DNA from: Candidatus Zixiibacteriota bacterium
GTDB taxonomy: Bacteria > Zixibacteria > MSB-5A5 > GN15 > PGXB01
Length of the DNA: 64,000 nt
NCBI GenBank assembly: GCA_016933955.1
Contig: JAFGTT010000027.1
Location: 124,001 to 188,000 of the forward strand
Direction: 5' to 3'
Both the position numbers and the translations under genes were made by a program. The notes under the pieces are model-generated. The model did not search any database. It worked only from the letters and a program-made list of their open reading frames with translations, and was not told where the DNA came from. Shown piece by piece: positions 44,655-54,389 of this stretch (positions are counted from its first letter, which is position 1; each line of letters starts with the position of its first letter).

Positions 44655-47600
44655 TTACAGATAAGGTGCCCTTATCCCAGATTCGGATTTTTCGAATTTT
44701 ATATCCGGTATGGAAATGATATTCAACTTAAAATAGTAACCGCGGTTGGAACCATCGGGAACCCAGTAAAATTGCCCCTGCCAGCAATGTAAATTCTTGG
44801 TTATTTCAATTCGCCGGCTGACCGTTTTATCGTTCCTGATGTCGTAGGATTGGGAATAAGTGACCCTGATACTCGGGCTTAGATTAATCGTCCCGCTCAG
44901 GCTGACAGTATGGGTTTTTGTAAACGACGAACCCCGGCCGTATTCCTCATAATGATGACTCACCGAGACATTCCAGTTCTGGTTGGCACCCGAACCGCCG
45001 CCGAGCAGCCCCCCGGAAGTCGTATCCGGTTCCATGTATTCCCAGAGTATTCCTCTGGCGCTGAAGGTCGTGGAAAAACGCATACTCAGTAAATACGGCG
45101 ACCACCACTCCAGCTTATCGGTCTCGGGATTATAGAGGTCATGAGTGAAACTGGCATCGACCGAGATATTATAGTCCTTTAAAAGCGGAGTGCGGACGGT
45201 CGTGGTGAGATAGGAAAACTTGCGGCCTTCAGCCTTGAAATCATAACTCAGGGAATTACTGATCGTCAGGATATCCAGCTTTTTATATTCCTCGCCCGAT
45301 TTAACCTTGGCCTGGAAGGTCTGACCGAGAGAGAAACTCATACTTTTCGATTCCGATCCGCCTCCGCCGACCCCGGTATAAGATTTTATATCATTATGAC
45401 TGGTTATCTCAGGCGACCAGGAGAAGGTCACGCTTGGTGATATGACATGACGGATACTTTCCAGTCTGCACAGCTTCGGATTTATTGTCCCGTACAGGTC
45501 GGTCGAGGCCCTTAATGATGTACTGTAGGCATAACGGCGGTAAAATTGCGAAGCATCGATTCCCTTATCGAGACTCTGATCGGTTTCATAAATTTTGTAC
45601 CAGGTCTCCCGGTATGACACCGATGGATTCAACTTGAGATATTGGAATAAATCAAACGGCGCCGATAATGAGGCGCTGTGATCAAGGGTCATATATTCTC
45701 TCCGGCTCCTGACTCCGGCTGTATCGGTTGTCCTCTGGCTGTAATTATTAAGATTGTTCCGATAATTGAGAATAATATTGTTATACCAGCGGCGAATTTC
45801 CCGTCCCTCATCATCTTTGGCGGCGGCCCCGAATATCTGCCAGGGAGGCAAACTGAGAGCGGCGGTGGGAAACTGATCGGTCCGTTTTTCGGCATCGAGA
45901 TCGACATTATGAATAAACTGGACCGAAAGAGAGGTATTGCCCCAGCGTTTCGATATCGACACCTGACTTCTTAAATTCTTATTCAGACGATCATCAAGGT
46001 CGGTGGAAAAATCAGTATAATAACTTTTATCAGAAAGAAAGGTCCCGCTGGCCTTGATGGAAAAGGTCGGACTGATGGTATGGGAATGATCGAAATTGAA
46101 CTGCCAGCGTTTGGTTTTCTTTTCATCAACGCCGACATACTGGGTCTCATCGGCATATGATCCGGAAACGGAACCGGACATGATATAACGGATATTGTAG
46201 CGGAAGGTGCTGCGGTAATTCATGCCGTAATTCTCATTGTAATCAAGGGCGGCCAGAATATCCCAGTACTCCGAAGCCGCCCAGTAATATCCCACATTAT
46301 GGATATAGCCGTCGGTCCGCTCGAAGTTGCCAATTTGAAAAGACAAAAATCCCGAATGACGCCCGGCTTTCAGGGGAAAGACATAATAAGGGATAATCAT
46401 CAGCGGCAACTTCTCAATATAAAAAACCACCGGCCGCGCAATCACCTTATCCCCCTGAATCATTTTCATATTATGCGAGCGGAAATGAAAATGCGGGCAG
46501 TCCAGATTGCAGGTTGTGTAGGTGCCATCCTCGACATAATACACTTCCTTCTCCTCGCGGAATAATTCCCGGCCGCGATAATAAGCCTCCTGGTAATCGG
46601 ATTTCGACTGCAATATTAAACCTTTCTCGGTGTCCATCGAATATTCCATATAAGATCCGAGAATTTCCTCGGTCCCGTCCTTCAAAATGACGGGAATATA
46701 TACCAACTCGGAATCATTGACCATCATGGTATCATCGTACGCCGTCACCATTTCTTCCGAGGTTCCGTATTTAATCTGATGGGCCGTCAGGGAAACGGTT
46801 TTATTTTTTACAAAGGCGTTTCCCGTCAGGACGATAGTGGAATCGACAATGGAATAATCTATTTTATCCGAGGAATATTGAACCGAATCCTCGATAAAAG
46901 TACGGCCGGAATCACCGGTTTTATATTTCCCGGAAAGATACTCCCCCTCGGCCCCGCCCAGAACCTCGACCGCCCGCATATTCCGGTCTTCCATAAAGAG
47001 CTTGATAATGTCGCCCGACACGGTGTTTTTAACGACTTCGGAGCTGTCGGCCGATCCCGGGAAATAAAAAGAATAAGCCTGACCCGAGGCCACGATATTG
47101 TTCAGCTCGCCTTTTTCAAGATTGAATCTGATTTCTGACGCCCGAAGTTCCGACAGGTCAAAGACAGTCGTATCCTTACGGGCAGGTTCCCGGAAATCCC
47201 CTTCGGCCCGTCCCCAGACATGGATTTTCTCCAGGGCCGCATGCTCGCCGTACAGTATCAGCGTGTCCCCCCGTACTTCCGATTGCCGGATTCTGGCCGA
47301 TGGTTCCTCAAGCAGGAGAAGAATATTGTCATCCATATACATAATGGCCCGCCCTGAACGTGACTCGGTCTCTCCCTGACTGATAACCACTTCACCATCG
47401 GCATAGCCGATTTTCCCGAGGGCATCTATGGCCACCCGATCGGCATCGATTTGAACCATTCGACTGCTGTCCTGGTAACTGAGATAAACAGCAGGGCGAT
47501 CGGCCATGCGGAAGAGCGATGAATCGCGGCTATAATAGGCATTATTGCCGACCGCCATCACCGAATCCGATTGCGATATGATAATTACGGTATCACCCGA

Positions 47601-47915
47601 AGCCCTGGCGCTGTTGGCATTGATATCATAAATTACCCGATGAGCGGAAAGCTGGTAAACTGTATCCTGCACAAAAACATGGCCGACCAGAATTATACTC
47701 TCCCCTTTGATCCAGATGGCGGTATCGGCCATAAGAATACCATCATCGCGGCGGAAAACGACCGAATCGGTGATAAAAATGGTATCCCGGTCTAATCCCC
47801 GAATAAACTCATAAGTCCCTGAATAATCAAGATAAAGCGGCGATTTTCCGGTGGCCCCAAATGATACCGATCCGATAACTGTCAGAAACAGCCATATTAA
47901 AATCAGCCTGCGCAA
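44655..47915 (-). CDS. lptD: LptD-like LPS-assembly outer-membrane protein, enlarged
   Basis: The 1086-residue product has a signal peptide (residues 1-20) and then a long OstA/LptA-like beta region to about residue 420 ('MADTAIWIKGESIILVGHV', 'GYADGEVVISQGETESRSG'). A barrel with the LptD hallmark follows: 'EDGTYTTCNLDCPHFHF', 'VVFYIEKLPLMIIPYYVFPL' and 'KAGRHSGFLSFQIGNF'. LptD inserts lipopolysaccharide into the outer leaflet. It is about 300 residues longer than E. coli LptD, mostly in the N-terminal part, which seems to hold more than one LptA-like stretch. No lptE is seen nearby. It follows the AlaX-like gene by 3 bases. Confidence 0.85.
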   Translation of the reverse strand: MRRLILIWLFLTVIGSVSFGATGKSPLYLDYSGTYEFIRGLDRDTIFITDSVVFRRDDGILMADTAIWIKGESIILVGHVFVQDTVYQLSAHRVIYDINANSARASGDTVIIISQSDSVMAVGNNAYYSRDSSLFRMADRPAVYLSYQDSSRMVQIDADRVAIDALGKIGYADGEVVISQGETESRSGRAIMYMDDNILLLLEEPSARIRQSEVRGDTLILYGEHAALEKIHVWGRAEGDFREPARKDTTVFDLSELRASEIRFNLEKGELNNIVASGQAYSFYFPGSADSSEVVKNTVSGDIIKLFMEDRNMRAVEVLGGAEGEYLSGKYKTGDSGRTFIEDSVQYSSDKIDYSIVDSTIVLTGNAFVKNKTVSLTAHQIKYGTSEEMVTAYDDTMMVNDSELVYIPVILKDGTEEILGSYMEYSMDTEKGLILQSKSDYQEAYYRGRELFREEKEVYYVEDGTYTTCNLDCPHFHFRSHNMKMIQGDKVIARPVVFYIEKLPLMIIPYYVFPLKAGRHSGFLSFQIGNFERTDGYIHNVGYYWAASEYWDILAALDYNENYGMNYRSTFRYNIRYIMSGSVSGSYADETQYVGVDEKKTKRWQFNFDHSHTISPTFSIKASGTFLSDKSYYTDFSTDLDDRLNKNLRSQVSISKRWGNTSLSVQFIHNVDLDAEKRTDQFPTAALSLPPWQIFGAAAKDDEGREIRRWYNNIILNYRNNLNNYSQRTTDTAGVRSRREYMTLDHSASLSAPFDLFQYLKLNPSVSYRETWYKIYETDQSLDKGIDASQFYRRYAYSTSLRASTDLYGTINPKLCRLESIRHVISPSVTFSWSPEITSHNDIKSYTGVGGGGSESKSMSFSLGQTFQAKVKSGEEYKKLDILTISNSLSYDFKAEGRKFSYLTTTVRTPLLKDYNISVDASFTHDLYNPETDKLEWWSPYLLSMRFSTTFSARGILWEYMEPDTTSGGLLGGGSGANQNWNVSVSHHYEEYGRGSSFTKTHTVSLSGTINLSPSIRVTYSQSYDIRNDKTVSRRIEITKNLHCWQGQFYWVPDGSNRGYYFKLNIISIPDIKFEKSESGIRAPYL

Positions 47916-47918
47916 TCT

Positions 47919-49136
47919 CTATCCGCCCAGTTCCTGTTTAAGAATGTTTATCAGATTATCCGAAATTTCTGATCTTTTATCAAGAGGAATACCGCCCACC
48001 TGGGCGAAAGCCCGGTTGCCCCCGCCACGACCGCCGAAATTCTCCATAAATATCCGCGCCATATGCGAGGCATCAAACCCGCTGTCCTCACTCGCCGCCA
48101 TTAATACCTTATCATCGGCTAAAAGGACCACCGCAACCTGACCTTTTTGCACCAGCACTTGAGCCAATTCCCGAAGGTTTTTTATATCAATTCCGTCAAA
48201 ACGATCGACTACCAGGTATCCGCCGGCTATCGGGACGGCATTCTTAATCAGGCTCTCGGCCCTAAATGACATCATCTGCCTGTTTAAATCTGTAAGATCC
48301 CTCCGAAGTGAAACATTCTGTTCCAGAATTTTCCCGACCGATCCATCAAGATCGGTGAAATGGCAGGTGAGACGGCCGACCAGACTGGTCAGCACCTTAT
48401 GTTTTTCACGATAATCAGTGACCGCCTGTCGCCCGGTTAAAAATATTATCCGAACATGCCCCCGTATTTTTTCCTGTCCGATAATTTTTATCGATCCGAT
48501 TTCCCCGGTTCGGCGGCAGTGCGTTCCGCCGCAGGCGGTGTAATCGAAATCGCCGATTCCGATAATGCGGTACTCCCCGCCCCCCAATTCCGGGATTTTC
48601 CTGATCGGCATATTGCCCAGTTCTTCCCGGTCATAATAGCCGATTTCGATCGGATGATTTTCCATGACAATCCGGTTGGCCAGATCCTCGGCGGCTTCCA
48701 ACTGATTTTCATCGATTTCCGCGACGGATAATTCAATTGTCGATTCTATCTCCCCCAGGTGAGCACTGACGGTTTTCGCCCCGGCCGTCCTGATAAAGGA
48801 TTGGGAAAGAATATGCTGGCCGGTGTGTTTGCGTCGGTTATCCAGACGCCGCTCCCTATCAATTTTGCCTTCAACCAGGGTGCCGATATCCGTCTCCCAA
48901 TCAGCGACAACATGCACTACTTCATCGTCTCTCTTCAATACGTTGATGACGGTTTTATTATCCAGAAGGCCGGTATCAAATAACTGCCCCCCGGATTGGG
49001 GATAAAAGGCCGTCCGGTCGAGTATAATTTCCCAGCCGCCGTCAACCTGATCGGCGGATATTACCCGTGCCGTAAAATCCAGCATTTCACCATCATTAAG
49101 ATAAAGTTTTTCCGTCATGAAAGGATCCGTCTCCAT
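47919..49136 (-). CDS. AlaX-type alanyl-tRNA editing protein with DHHA1 domain
   Basis: The 405-residue product has the tRNA-editing fold shared with AlaRS: 'DRTAFYPQSGGQLFDTG', the zinc motif 'RRKHTGQHILSQSF' (His104, His108) and 'TACGGTHCRRTGEIG' (Cys202, His206). A C-terminal DHHA1 domain follows ('FMENFGGRGGGNRAFAQ'). Such AlaX-L proteins hydrolyse mischarged Ser- or Gly-tRNA(Ala). There is no aminoacylation domain, so it is not AlaRS. Two start ATGs (49136 and 49118) are possible; neither has an ideal ribosome site. A promoter is seen at 49203-49231 and lptD follows by 3 bases. Confidence 0.9.
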   Translation of the reverse strand: METDPFMTEKLYLNDGEMLDFTARVISADQVDGGWEIILDRTAFYPQSGGQLFDTGLLDNKTVINVLKRDDEVVHVVADWETDIGTLVEGKIDRERRLDNRRKHTGQHILSQSFIRTAGAKTVSAHLGEIESTIELSVAEIDENQLEAAEDLANRIVMENHPIEIGYYDREELGNMPIRKIPELGGGEYRIIGIGDFDYTACGGTHCRRTGEIGSIKIIGQEKIRGHVRIIFLTGRQAVTDYREKHKVLTSLVGRLTCHFTDLDGSVGKILEQNVSLRRDLTDLNRQMMSFRAESLIKNAVPIAGGYLVVDRFDGIDIKNLRELAQVLVQKGQVAVVLLADDKVLMAASEDSGFDASHMARIFMENFGGRGGGNRAFAQVGGIPLDKRSEISDNLINILKQELGG

Positions 49137-49202
49137 CCTTTTCAGGTATCAGGCACCAAATGACCGGTCATCCATTGATTATACATTTATCCGGTCGCCC
49201 GG

Positions 49203-49231
49203 AATATAAACATTGATCTTAATTTTGTCAT
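49203..49231 (-). promoter_or_regulatory. Promoter for the AlaX-lptD operon
   Basis: On the minus strand ATGACA (49231-49226) and TATATT (49208-49203) are 17 bases apart, about 65 bases before the first AlaX start codon. Confidence 0.45.
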
Positions 49232-49327
49232 GACCATGATAACGCAAATTGGCAATATGACGATTCACATTTCCCGAATCTCCCCCGTTAGCGACCCGAA
49301 AACAATCATTTCAATTATATAACCGGC

Positions 49328-50233
49328 TCAATCACCCAATGGCAATTCTATTTGATTTGGCAGAAAACGTCCGGGATATGAATCCCTGAATATTCCTCCC
49401 ATAATTACCAGGTACCAGAGTTTCTGACCCGTTCTGAGAATGGAAGACAACTGATATAAAACGAATTCAAAAAGGATAGCCAATGCGGCCGGGAAAAGAA
49501 TAATAACCCTAAGTGCCGACCACTCTGATATACCCCAGATAATTAAAAAAGGAACATATGTAACAATATATATTCCAAGCAATCTCCACAATCGCAGTTT
49601 TAAAAAGCCCGAACCCAGCTTTAACTTCTCCCTGATGCTTTTCTCGGGATAAGCCGCGCACGCGGCGCGAACCGAATCCGAGAAGATCGAAGCGGCCGTT
49701 AAAATCAATATCATGATCAATAATTTAAACAGCGCAAACAGCACAGCCGGTAAACCTATCAAATTCCCCCCGGCCAACCCTGCCATGTTTATAAAAAACA
49801 TCCCCGATGGTATCAGGAGAGAGTAGATAATCAGCATGACAAGCGTAATCTTTATATGGGCACCGAAATTAATCCCGCATTCGCCGTAAAACTCCTTCCA
49901 GTCAACTTTTTCAAACCCGCGGGATATCATTAAAAAATAAATGCCGCCATTCAAAAATTGCATTATAACGACATAAATAATGGCGCCGACAACCGGTATC
50001 ATCAGAAGGGCCGGGGCCGCCGTATAGGTCATCGTCATTAATTCCATAATAACCGACATATCCCAGTGATCGAGAAGTGTCAGCGAAAACGGCGATGGCG
50101 CCGCGATGGCATTGACGGTCATGAAAAATGGCAGAACCAGAAGGGCCGCGAAAATTGCTTTAAAAAGATACAGGTACAGCCATAGCCGACGAATAATTAT
50201 AACCTTCGAAAATTGTCTAAAAATCTCGAACAT
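49328..50233 (-). CDS. Polytopic membrane protein of unknown function
   Basis: The 301-residue product has about six hydrophobic helices: 'FAALLVLPFFMTVNAIAA', 'ALLMIPVVGAIIYVVIMQF', 'LVMLIIYSLLIPSGMFFINM' and 'LIMILILTAASIFSDSVRAA', among others. I recognise no family. Its ATG overlaps the stop of the peptidase gene (TGATG), so translation is coupled. The pairing of a polytopic protein with an exported peptidase may mean a joint envelope role, but no function can be given. Confidence 0.75.
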   Translation of the reverse strand: MFEIFRQFSKVIIIRRLWLYLYLFKAIFAALLVLPFFMTVNAIAAPSPFSLTLLDHWDMSVIMELMTMTYTAAPALLMIPVVGAIIYVVIMQFLNGGIYFLMISRGFEKVDWKEFYGECGINFGAHIKITLVMLIIYSLLIPSGMFFINMAGLAGGNLIGLPAVLFALFKLLIMILILTAASIFSDSVRAACAAYPEKSIREKLKLGSGFLKLRLWRLLGIYIVTYVPFLIIWGISEWSALRVIILFPAALAILFEFVLYQLSSILRTGQKLWYLVIMGGIFRDSYPGRFLPNQIELPLGD

Positions 50234-52038
50234 CACATTCCGCCCAGAAAACTAAGCAATGATTCCATCAGGAACATCATCCCCGAGGTCATCCGGAATC
50301 CCGGCCGGTTGTCGGTCTTGAGAGTAAGCGAATTATTAAACAGGTTGCCATCGATCGCTATAATTCCATCCGGGTCGATCACTACCCCGATGGCTGGTGA
50401 GGGGTAAATGAAACTGAATTCCTCGGTTTCTTTAATCGGATTCCAGGACTCTGTCAACGTGTCGCCGTTATCCAGAAACAGGTGATATTCGATCGGAAGA
50501 TCAAGCCCGCCCTTTTTCATGAGTACCAACGCAATTTTGTAATTGACCGAATCAATCATTCGGTTTTCAAGGCCGAAAATCGAGTAATCGATTGTCATCG
50601 GTTGGTAGATTAATTGTCCGGCGGCCTTTTCAATATCTGGTCCGGCTGTCTCATCGACCAGCGCCAGAAAATCATCGGTATCCGGATGTCCAAAGCGAAA
50701 TCGTTCAAAATAGGTCTTCCAGAAAACCGCCGTCAAAGAATCGCCCATTATATTTTCGATTGTCTCGACAATCAAAGGACCGCGCGAATAAATCATTTTA
50801 TAGTATTCTTCCGGCGATGGGAACTCATTGGCCGAAAGAGATAATGGATATGATCCCATCAGCAGGTTTGACCCGGCCCGCAATTGATCCCGCTCGCTCA
50901 CCTTAAATCCGGCCAGATTAAGCAGGTTTCCATCGACGCCCCATTGTTCTTCCATTATTTTCCGGGTAAACAGACAGGTTATCGATTCATCCAGCCAGGG
51001 ATTCTCGATCTGGTTGGAACCGATAACGCCATAAAACCACTGATGGATCAACTCATGGATAACCAATGATTCATATAATCTGGTTATTAATACCCCTCCC
51101 CCTGGGGACGATAAAACCACCATCCCCGGTAATTCAACGCCCCCGGCGAATAACCTGTCCATCAAGACAATACTGCAATAATCATAAGGATACCGACCTA
51201 CCCGATCTGACATATAATCAAAGACTACTTCAGCCGCCCTTTTAATTCTCGGCAGAACCGGGCGTTCGAAATCCCGGCAGAATATCATGATGGTTATCGA
51301 ATCATGCACCAGGGAATCGAGAATAAAATCCGGTGAGATGGCCAGGGCAAAATCATGAATCGGCCCGAATGAATAATGGCGAGTCATAAGCATGTTATCT
51401 TCAGTGCTGTCAACAGCCCGGACTCCAGCGGCAACCTTTTGTATGAACGGAGAGGTAAATTGAATATCGTAGAAATAATAATCGCCGACCAGTTCGGCAA
51501 ATGATCCGTATTCCGGCTGTACCCAGCGACCATCTTCGGTCAATAGAGCCGGTCGCGGATACCACCCATCAAGAAAATAGTCGTTTTCGAAATTCATCAG
51601 GCGGTCACCAACGTCCGGTAAAAATGTCCTGAAAAATATCTGTATCCGCTCTCCCCCAATAGACTCTGGCGGCTCCGGTACACAATGCCCCCCGGTTTCC
51701 TCGATTTTCAAAAATGAACTGATATCGTGGCCATTCATCATAATCGAATCGATTGACATTGATCCCCAGACTCCGGTTTCTTTCAGATGACTTCTCAGAC
51801 CATGATTCTTCTCCAGGTAGAGAGTCTGTTCCGAAGAATATACATTGGGGAAAAGCTGGAATTCAAAGGAAGTCAGGTCGGGGCGATCGGGCAAAATCCA
51901 GGTCAGCGATCCCTCGATAATTTTACGCTCGGCATTCAGGTTGGCCTTGATCCAAAGGGTATCGATCGTCGCCGCATCGGCAACGCCGACAAAAAGGCAG
52001 AAAATCGGTAATGCTCGGAAGAACTTAGATAACATCAT
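50233..52038 (-). CDS. M1-like gluzincin metallopeptidase, exported
   Basis: The 601-residue product has a signal peptide (ending VADA). Its catalytic core is 'VIHELIHQWFYGVIGSNQ' (HExxH near residue 327), with the third zinc ligand Glu in 'ENPWLDESITCLF'. Before it, 'FAGGVELPGMVVLSSPGGG' replaces the GxMEN motif of classical M1 aminopeptidases while keeping the Glu. The layout is that of M1 enzymes without the C-terminal ARM domain. It probably acts on peptides in the periplasm or at the surface. It overlaps the FAH gene by 14 bases and the next membrane gene by one base. Confidence 0.85.
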   Translation of the reverse strand: MMLSKFFRALPIFCLFVGVADAATIDTLWIKANLNAERKIIEGSLTWILPDRPDLTSFEFQLFPNVYSSEQTLYLEKNHGLRSHLKETGVWGSMSIDSIMMNGHDISSFLKIEETGGHCVPEPPESIGGERIQIFFRTFLPDVGDRLMNFENDYFLDGWYPRPALLTEDGRWVQPEYGSFAELVGDYYFYDIQFTSPFIQKVAAGVRAVDSTEDNMLMTRHYSFGPIHDFALAISPDFILDSLVHDSITIMIFCRDFERPVLPRIKRAAEVVFDYMSDRVGRYPYDYCSIVLMDRLFAGGVELPGMVVLSSPGGGVLITRLYESLVIHELIHQWFYGVIGSNQIENPWLDESITCLFTRKIMEEQWGVDGNLLNLAGFKVSERDQLRAGSNLLMGSYPLSLSANEFPSPEEYYKMIYSRGPLIVETIENIMGDSLTAVFWKTYFERFRFGHPDTDDFLALVDETAGPDIEKAAGQLIYQPMTIDYSIFGLENRMIDSVNYKIALVLMKKGGLDLPIEYHLFLDNGDTLTESWNPIKETEEFSFIYPSPAIGVVIDPDGIIAIDGNLFNNSLTLKTDNRPGFRMTSGMMFLMESLLSFLGGM

Positions 52039-52786
52039 TGACCAGAGAACCTATTCCCTCGATTCTGACCTCGATCCGGTCTCCGGGTTGCATCGGACCG
52101 ATCCCCGATGGAGTTCCGGTGGAAATCAGATCACCGGGATAAAGGGTCATCACCTGCGATATAAAGCTCACCAGTTTAACGATCGGAAAAATCATCATCG
52201 AGGTCCGCGCCGACTGCTTCAATTCACCATTAAGAAATGATTCTACCTCGACATCCTCGAACTTCAGCTTATCGACAATCCATGGCCCGACCGGACAGAA
52301 GGTATCAAAACCTTTGGCCCGCGTCCATTGTACGTCTTTTTTCTGCAAATCACGAGCCGTAACATCGTTGACACAGGTGAATCCGAAAATATAATCCTCG
52401 GCCTCAATCGCCGCCACATTACGGCATTCCCGGCCGATCACCACTCCCAGCTCAGCCTCGTAATCAACCCGGCCGGCCATGTCAGGATAATATATCCTGG
52501 CTCCGGGGCCGATCAGAGCTGATGGCGGCTTTAAAAACAGAACCGGCTCTTCGGGCACCTTATCTGCCGATTGCGACTCCTTGACATGTTCCTTATAATT
52601 CAGACCGACACAGACAATCTTGCCAGGTTCGACCGGCGCCAGCAGTTTTACCTGCGATGGTTCGTAGTACTTCCCTTCCGATTCATACGGATAAACGGGA
52701 TTATCCGAAATCTTCAGAATTTTCCCTTCCTCAAGGATGCCCCATTCTTTCCCTTCGGTTGCTTCAAATCTTACAAATCTTTCCAT
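52025..52786 (-). CDS. Fumarylacetoacetate hydrolase (FAH) family protein
   Basis: The 253-residue product has the FAH fold: 'KIVCVGLNYKEHVKES', 'PVLFLKPPSALIGPGARIYY', metal ligands in 'VDYEAELGVVIGRECRN' and 'FTCVNDVTARDLQ', and the C-terminal 'LISTGTPSGIGPMQPGD'. Members hydrolyse or decarboxylate oxo-acids, for example fumarylpyruvate or oxaloacetate. Substrate cannot be set from sequence alone. It is the first gene of a three-gene operon with the peptidase and the membrane protein. Confidence 0.9.
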   Translation of the reverse strand: MERFVRFEATEGKEWGILEEGKILKISDNPVYPYESEGKYYEPSQVKLLAPVEPGKIVCVGLNYKEHVKESQSADKVPEEPVLFLKPPSALIGPGARIYYPDMAGRVDYEAELGVVIGRECRNVAAIEAEDYIFGFTCVNDVTARDLQKKDVQWTRAKGFDTFCPVGPWIVDKLKFEDVEVESFLNGELKQSARTSMMIFPIVKLVSFISQVMTLYPGDLISTGTPSGIGPMQPGDRIEVRIEGIGSLVNDVI

Positions 52787-52936
52787 ATCGATTCTTTGTT
52801 ATAATTTCCATCAGCAACGACCGGATTCATCTCTGCCCCATTATTTACCGTTGCCGCTTGCGGGAATCAGTATTTTTTCCGGCCACGTCACCCCAAATAA
52901 ACGGAGATGTTAAACCATGTCAAGTTATTAAACGGG

Positions 52937-54286
52937 TTATAATTTCTTCTTTTTCCAATTGCCCTTTTTAAACCAGGCGGCCAGAATCAGGGCTTTGAAA
53001 AGCGAGGTAATGGTCAGCGTCCACCAGACTCCATTGACACCGATATCCAGGGTGAAACAGAGAAAATAGGCCAATGGTAAACGCGCAATTGAACCGGGAA
53101 TCGATACCGACATGGGCGGCAGGGTGTTCCCGGCCCCTGAAAAAGCCCCTTCGAGAACAATCTCAATGCCCATGAAAATCTGTGATAAACCGAGTATTTT
53201 CAAATAATCGACCGCTATGGCAATGGCTTCCGGGTCCGATGAAAAAACCCGGGCAATCAGATGGGGAATGGTTAGAAAGCAAATTGAGATAACAAACGTC
53301 TCCGCCACCACCAAACCGACTGTGGTCCAGGCCGCGCGACTGGCCCGATCCGGCTTCCCGGCCCCCAGATTCTGCCCGACCATAGTCGAAGCCGCTATGG
53401 AAAAGGCGAATGTCGTCAGGTACGACAGCGATTCCATCCGGTTGCCGATCCCCATCGCCGCCCCGGCCGTCGTACCATAGTGATGAACAATCTGGATTAT
53501 AAACCAGTACACCGTTACAAAAACAATATTCTGGGTGGATATCGGCAGTCCGATATTTATAATCTTAAGCATGGCTTTCGGCACTGGCCTTGTTCGATAC
53601 CATTTCCCCAAGGGAAATTCCAGACGGCCCCGAACGATCATGATCACATAAATCGAAAAACTGACCATAACCGATAAAATTGTGGCGGTGGCCGCCCCTG
53701 CCACACCCATAGCCGGAAACGGTCCCCATCCGAAAATTAGAAGCGGATCCAGAACCAGATTCAACAGCGTGCCGGTGGAAAGAGCAATCATTGGCGCTTT
53801 GGTATCGCCCGAGGCCCTGAATATGGAACCAAGCGATTCATTGATAAATAGGAAAACCATCCCGCCGAAAAATATCCGCAGATAGGGAATTCCCAGAGCA
53901 ACCACCCGGTCCCCGGCCTTCATAAACATCAGTATTTTAGGTGTAAGACATAAACCCAGAATCGAAAGAGCGGCCCCAATCCCGACGGCCATTAAGACTC
54001 CCTGCCGTGCGAAAAAAGAAGCCTCATCGGGTTTGCCGGCACCGATCGCCCGCGATACCAGAGCTGTCAGCCCAATAACTATCACCGCCCCGACCGCAAA
54101 TAGTGTCCAGGTGACGATCATTGAGGTGGTGATAGCATCCTGTTCCGGCGTCCCCAAAAATCCGACCCAGAAATAGTCTGTTATTTGCAGGGCGAATTCG
54201 AGGGCTGTTGAGGCCACCACCGGCCATGCCAGCCGAATTACCGTCGGCAGTATCGGGCCATCGGTTATATTCTGCACGCGGGCCAT
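52937..54286 (-). CDS. MATE-family exporter (second copy)
   Basis: The 449-residue product has twelve transmembrane helices and MATE motifs: 'RLAWPVVASTALEFALQITD', 'SLGSIFRASGDTKAPMIALS', 'GTLLNLVLDPLLIFGWGPF' and 'AASTMVGQNLGAGKPDRASR'. It differs clearly from the MATE gene at 19065 and is not a recent duplicate. Substrate unknown. Confidence 0.9.
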   Translation of the reverse strand: MARVQNITDGPILPTVIRLAWPVVASTALEFALQITDYFWVGFLGTPEQDAITTSMIVTWTLFAVGAVIVIGLTALVSRAIGAGKPDEASFFARQGVLMAVGIGAALSILGLCLTPKILMFMKAGDRVVALGIPYLRIFFGGMVFLFINESLGSIFRASGDTKAPMIALSTGTLLNLVLDPLLIFGWGPFPAMGVAGAATATILSVMVSFSIYVIMIVRGRLEFPLGKWYRTRPVPKAMLKIINIGLPISTQNIVFVTVYWFIIQIVHHYGTTAGAAMGIGNRMESLSYLTTFAFSIAASTMVGQNLGAGKPDRASRAAWTTVGLVVAETFVISICFLTIPHLIARVFSSDPEAIAIAVDYLKILGLSQIFMGIEIVLEGAFSGAGNTLPPMSVSIPGSIARLPLAYFLCFTLDIGVNGVWWTLTITSLFKALILAAWFKKGNWKKKKL

Positions 54287-54389
54287 TTTTCAAATCCGGG
54301 ATTTATCCTTGAATGCAAACGAAGTGTCTTATCTATTTTAAACCGCGGTCTTATGTTATAAAAGCCGATCTCATCATATTTAACAAACT

